Shown: positions 8,454 to 16,409 of the stretch, piece after piece
Position numbering within the stretch: position 1 is the first letter of the stretch
Layout of the letters: the number at the start of each line of letters is the position of its first letter
NCBI GenBank assembly: GCA_004322015.1
Contig: SCQT01000170.1
Span: 1-64,000, forward strand
Length of the DNA stretch: 64,000 nucleotides
Direction of reading: 5' to 3'
DNA from: Chitinophagaceae bacterium
GTDB lineage: Bacteria > Bacteroidota > Bacteroidia > Chitinophagales > Chitinophagaceae
The notes under the pieces: generated by a model
What the model was told of the DNA's origin: nothing
What the model saw: only the letters and a program-made list of their open reading frames with translations
Database searches by the model: none
Program-made: the position numbers and the translations under genes

Positions 8454-11400
8454 TTAGAAGGTCAAATTAAGCCCAAGGAGATAGTTGCGCGTTTCCGGCG
8501 TGTTCGTGCCAACCACCAAAATACGATGCTGGTAGGAGGTCACTGCCTGGTTTTGATTCCCATACGAATTGGTTTGAGGATCCAACCCCGATTGCCGGTA
8601 GTACGGGGAGAAAAACACAAACGGATTCTCTACCGTAAGGTAAAGCCTGAGCCTGGTAATACCTGAATTTGAATTTCTCAACCAACTCAGGTGGGTAAAG
8701 TCATATCCCAGAGTCAACGTTTGTATTTTCAGGTATGAGCTGTTAAAGTAACCCAGGGTACTTCCATACTTCGGATTGTCGCCGGACATAATACCTCCCG
8801 GCTTGGGATACAGGGCCATAGTATCCGTAGGTGTCCAGTAATTTATTTTCACGTTATTCCGCCGTCCGTCATCTAAGTTAAGGTAACCACCCGATGAATA
8901 CAACGTGCTGATAAGGATACCGCCGTTTTGAAAAAGCCCGACCGCCGTAAAGTCAAATCCCTTATAGGTTACGGTGGTGTTGAAGCCTCCCTGAAATACA
9001 GGGTCTAAATTGATGATCTGCTCGTCCGATGGTCCAATGGCCCTGGTAGCCAAACCATTCTCATAAGTGCCGGTATATTTAACCCGGATCATACCGGGAT
9101 TTCCTCCCGGCTCCTCGATGGGCAGATTGGGATCTCCGGCCTGCCAAAGCCCGATTTTCTGATAATCATACACCGCATTGAGAGGATGGCCCACAAACCA
9201 ATCATTGCCTATATTCTCAGTCTGGCCGGAAGCAAGCGATACCAGCTTATTGCGGTTAGCATACGCATTTACACCCGCTGTCCAGGTCCAGCCATTATCG
9301 TCATTCAGAATAGTACCATTGACGGTCACTTCCAATCCTTTGTTCTGGGTATTCCCGACATTTGCCGTATAGCTGCTTACCCCTGACGTGGGCGGCAGAG
9401 ATACGCTCTGCAGCAGATCCTTCGTCTTCGTGACATAGTACTCTATGGTACCGGAAAGGCGATCATGCAGCAGGGCAAAGTCCAGGCCATAGTTCCATGT
9501 CGTGGACCATTCCCACCCTAAATCAGGATTGGGAAGCGTGGATACATAATATCCCACCGCATAATCCGTTGGGCCAAAGTTATAAGGAGATGATGCTAGT
9601 TGACCCAGAGTGGAATAAGGCGCTACCGCCTGGTTGGCGGTTTGCCCATAGCCCACCCGCAGCTTCAATTCATTGATCTGGGGGACACCTTTCATAAAGG
9701 ATTCGTTCGCGATATTCCATCCGGCAGATATAGCCGGAGAGGTATGCCACTGATGACCTGGCGCCAGTATGGAGGAGCCATCAGCGCGTAGAACAGCCGT
9801 CAGCATATACCGGTTTGAATATTCATAGATTAAACGCCCCATCCACGACTCCAAGCCGTTTTGCGAATAGCTCTGGTAAGCAGGGTTAATAGTAATGGTA
9901 CCAAGCGTCTGCCCTAAGTTATAGAATTGCATCTGATCGTCTGGAATATCATTTGCCGACACATCCGAACCGGTATAGCTGTCTTTCTCAGCAGAATACA
10001 TGGCAGTTAGATTCAGATGACTCTTCCCAAAGCTATGATCGTAAGTTAATAGATTCTCCACAGTCCAACTGGAAGTGACGGTATGGATGATAGTGGCCAC
10101 GGAAGGAGTTGTAGCCACGGTACTCATGACACCTGTCCCTGTATAGCTGTCATTGTCCGTAGTGCTGTAATTCAAACCTACATTGATCCGGTAGGATAAA
10201 CCCGGAATCCCCGGAATGTCAAACACTCCGTATAATGAGTTATAAGTTCCCAAGGTCTTGATGGGGTTTAGCCATACATTTTTTAAGCTATCTACAATAT
10301 ATCTTGTTTCATTCACAGCGACATCCTGCGACATCTGTATGGATTGTTTTAAGGTGCCATCGGCATTGTAGGGGCTGGCGAGCGGTGACATACTCAGGAT
10401 ATTATATAATCCCACCTGGGAGCCTTGTGAAGTACTATAGTCTGTATTGCTGGTGAAGCCCACGCGGACATACTTACCTATCCCCTGATTAATAGTAGCA
10501 TTCAACGAATACCGTTTGAACTGTTGCGTAGGGACCAACGATTTATCATTATAAAAACCTAAACCAAAGTGGTAGTTGCCGTTCGTCATACCGCCCGAAA
10601 TGTCTAAATTCTGGTTGGTGACCGGAGCAGAGGGCAGGTAAAACAACTTTTGCCAATTAGTATTAATAGAATCGGATTCATCTGCGCCATTGGGAAATTT
10701 ATTGCCGGCAGCCTTTTTAAGCGCAATAAATTCAGGGCCGTTCATCATCGGGAAAGGGGCAAAAAGCTTTTGTATGCCATAATAGCTATTATAGCTTATT
10801 TGTGGTTTTTGTCCAATGGTTCCTGTGTTAGTGGTGATCAATATCACCCCGTTGGCGCCTCGTGAACCGTAAATAGCGGTTGCGGAAGCGTCCTTCAAGA
10901 TGCTGATGCTCTTGATGTCCACGGGATTGATATCACTCAGGGAACCCGGAAAAGGGATACCATTCAGCACGATCAGCGGAGCATTGCTAGCGGTGAGCGA
11001 TCGTTGTCCGCGTATCAGGATTTGCTGGGTGCCTCCGGGCTGGGTGGAAGTTTGCGATATCTGCACGCCTGCCAAACGGCCTTGCAGGGCATCCGTGATA
11101 TTAGAAGACGGCACTTCATTGACCTTAGCCCCACTGATGGAAGCCACCGAACCGGTAATAGCTTCCTGTCTCTGTGAGCCATAGCCTATCACCACCAACT
11201 GGTTCAAAGCATTGGTTAACTGAGTTAAATGGATGTTAAATACACGACTTCCGGCTCCCACTGTTACCTGTTGTGTTTGATAACCGATGCTTGAAATCGT
11301 CAGCGTGCTATTCTCAGGTACCTCCAGTTGGAAATGCCCGTTGGCATCCGTGGTGGTACCTATGGTCGTTCCCGTTACCTGGATAGTCACTCCCGGCATG

Positions 11401-11615
11401 GGGTGACCCTGCGCATCCACTACCCTGCCTCTTATATGCACGTTGGCAGCGGAAGTTATTTTATTATTTAGGCGCACCGTAGAGGTTGAAGCTACCGCCA
11501 GCCCTGGTGCCCATAATCCGGCTATCAGAAAAACAGAGAGGATAAATACACTCTGTCGTATCCTGTAGTACAGCATCCACGCAGGTGCTTTCAGGAAGGT
11601 AATTTTATTTTTCAT
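8454..11615 (-). CDS. SusC/RagA TonB-dependent outer-membrane transporter (SusC1)
   Basis: Outer-membrane barrel that imports oligosaccharides with SusD1, powered by TonB. 1053 residues: a signal segment (about 20-43), a carboxypeptidase-regulatory-like domain (RGRVVDAQGHPMPGVTI, about 60-130), a TonB-box-like stretch LVVIGYGSQ, a plug with LIVLNGIPFPGSL, and the beta-barrel ending in the aromatic TPETRNYLLGLNLTF. No STN domain, so signalling through an anti-sigma factor is unlikely. First gene of the run SusC1-SusD1-GH115-GH30-GH67; a hairpin at 11684-11709 lies in its leader. Confidence 0.95.
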   Translation of the reverse strand: MKNKITFLKAPAWMLYYRIRQSVFILSVFLIAGLWAPGLAVASTSTVRLNNKITSAANVHIRGRVVDAQGHPMPGVTIQVTGTTIGTTTDANGHFQLEVPENSTLTISSIGYQTQQVTVGAGSRVFNIHLTQLTNALNQLVVIGYGSQRQEAITGSVASISGAKVNEVPSSNITDALQGRLAGVQISQTSTQPGGTQQILIRGQRSLTASNAPLIVLNGIPFPGSLSDINPVDIKSISILKDASATAIYGSRGANGVILITTNTGTIGQKPQISYNSYYGIQKLFAPFPMMNGPEFIALKKAAGNKFPNGADESDSINTNWQKLFYLPSAPVTNQNLDISGGMTNGNYHFGLGFYNDKSLVPTQQFKRYSLNATINQGIGKYVRVGFTSNTDYSTSQGSQVGLYNILSMSPLASPYNADGTLKQSIQMSQDVAVNETRYIVDSLKNVWLNPIKTLGTYNSLYGVFDIPGIPGLSYRINVGLNYSTTDNDSYTGTGVMSTVATTPSVATIIHTVTSSWTVENLLTYDHSFGKSHLNLTAMYSAEKDSYTGSDVSANDIPDDQMQFYNLGQTLGTITINPAYQSYSQNGLESWMGRLIYEYSNRYMLTAVLRADGSSILAPGHQWHTSPAISAGWNIANESFMKGVPQINELKLRVGYGQTANQAVAPYSTLGQLASSPYNFGPTDYAVGYYVSTLPNPDLGWEWSTTWNYGLDFALLHDRLSGTIEYYVTKTKDLLQSVSLPPTSGVSSYTANVGNTQNKGLEVTVNGTILNDDNGWTWTAGVNAYANRNKLVSLASGQTENIGNDWFVGHPLNAVYDYQKIGLWQAGDPNLPIEEPGGNPGMIRVKYTGTYENGLATRAIGPSDEQIINLDPVFQGGFNTTVTYKGFDFTAVGLFQNGGILISTLYSSGGYLNLDDGRRNNVKINYWTPTDTMALYPKPGGIMSGDNPKYGSTLGYFNSSYLKIQTLTLGYDFTHLSWLRNSNSGITRLRLYLTVENPFVFFSPYYRQSGLDPQTNSYGNQNQAVTSYQHRILVVGTNTPETRNYLLGLNLTF

Positions 11616-11683
11616 AACTTTGCGATTGTAGGTTTATTGATATTCTGTGTTCTCCAAATGCAGGATGGTCATGCAAACCACCC

Positions 11684-11709
11684 ACGGTCTCTACTCTTAT
11701 AGAGACCGT
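11684..11709. repeat. 10-bp perfect hairpin 5' of SusC1
   Basis: ACGGTCTCTA (11684-11693), loop CTCTTA, TAGAGACCGT (11700-11709), then TTTTT on the plus strand. On the plus strand this has terminator form, but no plus-strand gene precedes it. On the minus strand it would sit in the SusC1 leader, about 70 bp before the start. Role unclear. Confidence 0.6.
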
Positions 11710-11851
11710 TTTTTACATGTTAGCTGCTGTTGATATTTTTAAGTATAATCATAATATTCAGTTTAAGAAATCATACTTTGAAAAATTTCCCACGAAGACA
11801 CTAAGTGCATTGAGAAAAGCCTTTATAAACTTTGTCTTTGCGGCATACTTG

Positions 11852-14041
11852 CTATTCCACCCTGCACATTACCGATACCGGTTTAGCTGCTCCCAATTGC
11901 TCGCTTCTCTGTGTGGGTACAGCGCCGCTGATATAGATCTCATGTTTGCCCTTATCTATTACCGATCCTCCATTCTCATTAATAACAGCCATCATCTGAG
12001 GAGTAACCTGAAAACTTACTATTTTTGATTCGCCCGGTTGAAGCCTGACCCTTTTAAAAGCTTTCAACGCAAACAAAGGAGCATCCTCTCTCCCCGATTT
12101 GTCCGATATATATAGTTGAGCTACTTCCTCTCCGCTATATTTCCCTTTATTGGTAATCCTGGCCGACACCTGAAATGCCTGATCTTTCTTCAGAACAGAA
12201 GAAGTTATTTTCATATCTGAAAAAGCAAAACTTGCATAACTAAGCCCAAAACCGAAAGGATATAATGGAGTGCCGGTCATGTAACGATAGGTACGCCCTT
12301 TCATACTGTAATCATCAAACGGGGGCAACTGGCTGTAGGACATGGGAAAAGTAACCGGTAATCTTCCGGAGGGAGATTCCTTTCCAAACAGGATATCTGC
12401 CACCGCGGCTCCGCCTTCTTCACCTGGGTACCATGCCAGCAAAACTGCATCAGCCAGACTGTCCACAGGTGCCAGGTTCATCGGGCTGCCACCCGTGATC
12501 ACAGCAATGATAGGCTTCTTATTATGTTCTCTTAATTTCCGTAAAAATTCAATTTGGTTTTCAGGTAGATTATAATTCATCCGGTCGCCATAAGTAGCGG
12601 ACTGGATGGATTCCCCCTCTTCGCCTTCGATCTCGCCATCGATTCCTAATACTACGATAGTTACATCGGATGCATGCGCATCTCCCGTAGTCCAGTCTTC
12701 GAGATTCAGGTTGGCATGGTTTAACTGCGTACCCGGTTTATACTGAACCTGGCTGCCCCGAGCCACATCGTTCGCAATCCCCTCCAGGATAGTTACGAAA
12801 TTATTGTTCACTCCATAGTAATTTCCTATCAGAGCATCTATGCTGGTGGCATTGGGACCAGTAACAAAATACTTTGACAGATCATTTTTCAGCGGAAGCA
12901 CTCCGTCATTTTTCAGCAGCACAATAGATTCCGATGCAGCACGTTTTGCAAGAGCCCGATGCTGAGGACTATTCACCACACTATATGGTATGAAATTATA
13001 GGGGTTGTCCTTTTTAGGATCGAACATTCCAAGCCTGAAGCGAATGCGCAATAACACAGCCAAAGAACTGTCCAATTCCCTTTCTGTTATAAGCCCTTTC
13101 TGCAAAGCATCGGTAAGGTTCAGGTAAGTGTCTCCGCAATTGAGGTTCACACCTCTTTTCAATGCAACTGCTGCTGCATTCAGGGCATCCCCTTCAAAAT
13201 GATGTCCTTCATAAATATCACCGACAGCATCACAGTCCGATACGATGTACCCGTTAAATCCCCATTGCTTTCTTAACACATCATCCAGTAAATAAGTATT
13301 GGCACAACAGGGCTGCCCATTCACCGCATTATAGGCACACATCACGCCAATTACTCCCGCATTCACTGCCGCATGAAAAGCCGGCAGGTAAGTAGCATAC
13401 AAATCATGCATTGAAACCTTTGCATCGAATTCATGTCTTAATTTCTCCGGGCCACTGTATGCTGCAAAATGCTTGGCACAGGCACCTACTTTTAAATATT
13501 TAGGATTATTCCCCTGCATACCTTCAATAAAGGAAGTGGCCATCTGAGACGTGAGATAAGGATCCTCCCCGTAAGTTTCCTGCCCTCTTCCCCAGCGCGG
13601 ATCGCGAAAGATGTTGATATTAGGGCTCCAGAATATAAGTCCTCCATACTGCAGGTGGTACCCTTCCGCTGCTGCAGCATTATACATGGCTCTGGCCTCA
13701 TCCGAGATCGCATCACCCACCTGTTTTATCAGTGCAGGATCAAAAGTTGCTCCCAGTCCTATCGCCTGAGGGAAAACCGTAGCTACACCCGAGCGCGCCA
13801 CCCCGTGCAATGCCTCGCTCCACCAGTTATAAGCCGATATATGCAAAGAAGGAACAGACGGAGTGCTGTTCATCATTTGCAGAACTTTTTCCTGCGTAGT
13901 CATTTGGGAGATCAGATTATTTACGCGAATATTTAAAGGCAGGGAGGGATTGAGATAGTTAGTCCTGTTTTGGCAAAATGTCATTTCAACACTTAATAGA
14001 CAAAGGAATAATGTAGGATAAAGGTATCTTTTCATGTCCAT
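11852..14041 (-). CDS. GH3 beta-xylosidase/beta-glucosidase
   Basis: Releases terminal sugar from the non-reducing end of oligosaccharides; by context, xylose from xylo-oligomers (inference). 729 residues with a signal peptide (FLCLLSVEMTFC), the GH3 N-terminal barrel (LLKQMT-like start, then GHHFEG), nucleophile Asp in YIVSDCDAVGD, the GH3 C-terminal alpha/beta domain (IVLLKNDGVLPL, GIDGEIEGEEGES), and a C-terminal fibronectin-III-like domain (SGEEVAQLYISD). The SDCDA nucleophile context is the one usual in GH3 xylosidases. It is divergent from lacI; a promoter and LacI-type operator lie 28-67 bp upstream, so it is likely repressed by that regulator. Confidence 0.9.
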   Translation of the reverse strand: MDMKRYLYPTLFLCLLSVEMTFCQNRTNYLNPSLPLNIRVNNLISQMTTQEKVLQMMNSTPSVPSLHISAYNWWSEALHGVARSGVATVFPQAIGLGATFDPALIKQVGDAISDEARAMYNAAAAEGYHLQYGGLIFWSPNINIFRDPRWGRGQETYGEDPYLTSQMATSFIEGMQGNNPKYLKVGACAKHFAAYSGPEKLRHEFDAKVSMHDLYATYLPAFHAAVNAGVIGVMCAYNAVNGQPCCANTYLLDDVLRKQWGFNGYIVSDCDAVGDIYEGHHFEGDALNAAAVALKRGVNLNCGDTYLNLTDALQKGLITERELDSSLAVLLRIRFRLGMFDPKKDNPYNFIPYSVVNSPQHRALAKRAASESIVLLKNDGVLPLKNDLSKYFVTGPNATSIDALIGNYYGVNNNFVTILEGIANDVARGSQVQYKPGTQLNHANLNLEDWTTGDAHASDVTIVVLGIDGEIEGEEGESIQSATYGDRMNYNLPENQIEFLRKLREHNKKPIIAVITGGSPMNLAPVDSLADAVLLAWYPGEEGGAAVADILFGKESPSGRLPVTFPMSYSQLPPFDDYSMKGRTYRYMTGTPLYPFGFGLSYASFAFSDMKITSSVLKKDQAFQVSARITNKGKYSGEEVAQLYISDKSGREDAPLFALKAFKRVRLQPGESKIVSFQVTPQMMAVINENGGSVIDKGKHEIYISGAVPTQRSEQLGAAKPVSVMCRVE

Positions 14042-14068
14042 TTTAATTAGCAGAATTCTTTGGCGGGA

Positions 14069-14108
14069 TAAATGTAAAAAGATTCTTTCATAATTGCAAC
14101 CGATTGCA
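14069..14108 (-). promoter_or_regulatory. GH3 promoter with overlapping LacI-type operator
   Basis: On the minus strand: -33 TTG (14097-14099), 20-nt spacer, -7 TACATTTA (14069-14076), close to the Bacteroidota pattern TTG-N19/20-TAnnTTTG. The palindrome TGCAACCGATTGCA (14095-14108) has arms TGCAA/TTGCA around a central CG, the standard LacI/GalR operator form. It covers the -33 element, a repressor position, and lies 214 bp from the lacI start. Confidence 0.72.
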
Positions 14109-14287
14109 TTAATAATTATTCACTTTAACTTTACCTTAACGCTTTAAACCCCGCTTATAAACATGGGTTAGCGACATTCTATATAGATAATGTAATTTAT
14201 TAGTTATATAAGTTGTTGTATAACAGGTATTTATTGATATATGCTAACTTCACATCGTTAAACTATTTTAAATATAATTTTATAACA

Positions 14288-14295
14288 TACCTTTG
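14288..14295 (+). promoter_or_regulatory. -7 box of the lacI promoter
   Basis: TACCTTTG, an exact match to TAnnTTTG, 26 bp before the lacI ATG. No good -33 TTG was found at the right distance. Confidence 0.5.
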
Positions 14296-14321
14296 CAAAC
14301 TATTAAACCGATTTCATAAAA

Positions 14322-15344
14322 ATGGCTAAAGATGTTACCATTTATGACATCGCTCAGAAACTGAAGGTGTCGCCAGCTACTGTAAGCCGAGCACTAAACG
14401 ATAATCCTCTGGTGAGTAAATTCACCCGGAAGAAAGTACAGAATGCAGCTGTGAAGATGGGATTTCGCATGAATACTTTTGCGAGTAATCTCCGCACTCA
14501 AAAAACCCGCACGATCGGTGTGATCATGCATGAGCTCAGAAGTAATTTCATGACATCGGTCTTATCAGGAATTGAAAAAGTAACTAATAAGGCAGGATAT
14601 GATCTGATCATCGCCCACTCTGCAGAAAGCTATCAAAAAGAGGTGTCCAACGTACATAATTTATATCAAAGGCGCGTGGATGGCTTAATTGCTTCTTTAG
14701 CTTTTGACACACCCGATCTGGATCATTATTTGCCTTACAGAAAAAAAGAAATCCCTGTTATTTTTTACGACCGGGTTGATGAACAAGCTGACTTTCCCAA
14801 GGTCATTATTAATAATTTCCAGGCCGGTTTTGAAGCCACCAAACATTTAATTGATGAAGGATGCACCCGCATTGTGCTGGTAACTGCAAGCCTGCAACGA
14901 AATGTATATGCTCAAAGGCATAACGGATATCTGACTGCTTTAAGCCAGGCACAAATTCCTTATAAAAAAAATTATGTAATGGTGAAGGATTTATATGAAC
15001 AAAGTGCTATAGATGCTGCTAATGCAGTCTTAAAAATGAAACCATTGCCTGACGGAGCCTTTATCACTCATGATTTTTCGGCTGCCGTGTTCATGCAAGC
15101 CTTAAAAAGAGAAGGCATACGGATCCCGGAAGATATTGCCATTGTTGGTTTTAATAATGATGCGATCTGCACCTTGATGGAGCCTCAGCTTTCTACCATT
15201 AATTATTCCGGTCATAAGATCGGCGAGGCAGCAGCTAATCATTTGGTCAATCATTTAGAAGGTATCGCTTCTCTGAGTGGTACAGATACTGTTATAATTA
15301 AGTCTGAATTGGTCGTCCGCGGATCTTCTTTAAGAAAAAAATAA
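14322..15344 (+). CDS. LacI-family transcriptional regulator
   Basis: DNA-binding, ligand-sensing regulator of sugar genes. 340 residues: an N-terminal helix-turn-helix (TIYDIAQKLKVSPATVSRAL, about residues 6-25), a hinge helix region (NTFASNLRTQKTRTIGVI), and a periplasmic-binding-protein-like effector domain (VDGLIAS, VIFYDRV, VIINNFQAG, AIVGFNNDAICTLMEPQLST). It is divergent from the GH3 gene whose promoter carries a LacI-type operator, and the next gene begins 2 bp after its stop, so it forms an operon with the SDR gene. The effector is probably a xylan- or uronate-derived sugar (inference). Confidence 0.93.
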   Translation: MAKDVTIYDIAQKLKVSPATVSRALNDNPLVSKFTRKKVQNAAVKMGFRMNTFASNLRTQKTRTIGVIMHELRSNFMTSVLSGIEKVTNKAGYDLIIAHSAESYQKEVSNVHNLYQRRVDGLIASLAFDTPDLDHYLPYRKKEIPVIFYDRVDEQADFPKVIINNFQAGFEATKHLIDEGCTRIVLVTASLQRNVYAQRHNGYLTALSQAQIPYKKNYVMVKDLYEQSAIDAANAVLKMKPLPDGAFITHDFSAAVFMQALKREGIRIPEDIAIVGFNNDAICTLMEPQLSTINYSGHKIGEAAANHLVNHLEGIASLSGTDTVIIKSELVVRGSSLRKK

Positions 15345-15346
15345 AA

Positions 15347-16093
15347 ATGAGTAATAATAATAAAACAGCTATTGTTACCGGAGGCGCATCGGGGTTGGGA
15401 TTGTCCATCACGAAAAGATTCATCTCAGGTGGCATCAGAACCATTATCATAGGCCGCAACAAAAAGAAATTATTGGAGGCAAAAGAATTAATGGGAGATC
15501 TATGTATCCCTCATCAGTTTGATCTTACACATCTGGCCGATATCCCCACCCTTGTGCAGAAGATAAAGAAAGATACGGAAACAATAGATATACTGATCAA
15601 TAATGCGGGCATTCATTTAAAGAAACATTTGCTGGAAGTTACTGATGAAGAGTTCCAACGGGTGATATTGACCAACCTGAATGCGGTATTCAGCATCAGC
15701 AGGGAAGCAGGCAGGATTATGAAAAAACAAAAATCAGGCAATATTATTCATATCAGTTCTATGGCTGCACAATATGGAATACCCCAGGTGATTGCCTACA
15801 CCGCAGCCAAATCAGGCATCGAAGGCATGACGCGCGCCATGGCGGTTGAATTATCACCTTACGGAATCAGAGTCAATTGCATTGCCCCGGGTTTCATTAC
15901 CACGGACATGTCCAATGGTGCCATGAACAATGACCCTCAAAGAAAACAAAAAGCCTTATCCCGCACTCCTATGGGAAAGTTTGGCTCACCGGAGGATGTG
16001 GCAGATGCTGCTTACTTTTTGGTATCCGATGCGGCAAAATATATTACCGGAGTCGTACTTCCTGTGGATGGAGGAAATTCTATAGGGTTTTAA
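15347..16093 (+). CDS. SDR-family NAD(P)-dependent oxidoreductase
   Basis: Cytosolic short-chain dehydrogenase. 248 residues with the cofactor motif TGGASGLG (about 10-17), NNAG (about 85-88), catalytic Ser in IHISSMAA, YTAAK as the Tyr-Lys pair, and the C-terminal GVVLPVDGG. It resembles gluconate-5-dehydrogenase/KduD and FabG types; the substrate cannot be read from sequence. Two bp after lacI, so co-transcribed and likely induced with the locus. Since the locus liberates glucuronic acid, a role in uronate or aldonate reduction is a reasonable guess, nothing more. Confidence 0.85.
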   Translation: MSNNNKTAIVTGGASGLGLSITKRFISGGIRTIIIGRNKKKLLEAKELMGDLCIPHQFDLTHLADIPTLVQKIKKDTETIDILINNAGIHLKKHLLEVTDEEFQRVILTNLNAVFSISREAGRIMKKQKSGNIIHISSMAAQYGIPQVIAYTAAKSGIEGMTRAMAVELSPYGIRVNCIAPGFITTDMSNGAMNNDPQRKQKALSRTPMGKFGSPEDVADAAYFLVSDAAKYITGVVLPVDGGNSIGF

Positions 16094-16409
16094 TCCATCC
16101 GCTGTCCGATAGCTGGAAACTTTTCACTCCAAGCCGCCAGGTAAAAACCTTCGCGACTCCACGTCTTTGCATGAGAATGCCGGTAACATAATTAGATGTT
16201 CCACTAACTAAACAACATTGAATGAGGAATGATAAATTACTCATCATAATAGATACTATGTTCGATGATGCTGTTTTATTACATATCCCCTCCCCACAAG
16301 CTAAAGATATGAAGGCAGCAGGCTTCTCCCGGTCTTCTCCCGATATAGTTGCGATATAGTTGCTGTCAAACCCCGCGAATGTTATCCGTACTGCGGTTCC
16401 CTTCTGATC
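16094..16409. other. Convergent intergenic region, no clear gene
   Basis: Lies between the 3' ends of the SDR gene (plus) and the second GH3 (minus). It holds two small tandem duplications, CTTCTCCCGGT/CTTCTCCCGAT and GATATAGTTGC twice (about 16323-16363). It also holds a 45-codon plus-strand frame (16222-16359) with no recognisable family. No convincing terminator was found. Confidence 0.5.

Noticed and set aside
16222-16359. 45-codon plus-strand frame between SDR and GH3
   Set aside because: No family, no ribosome or promoter signal; could be a gene relic but not supported.
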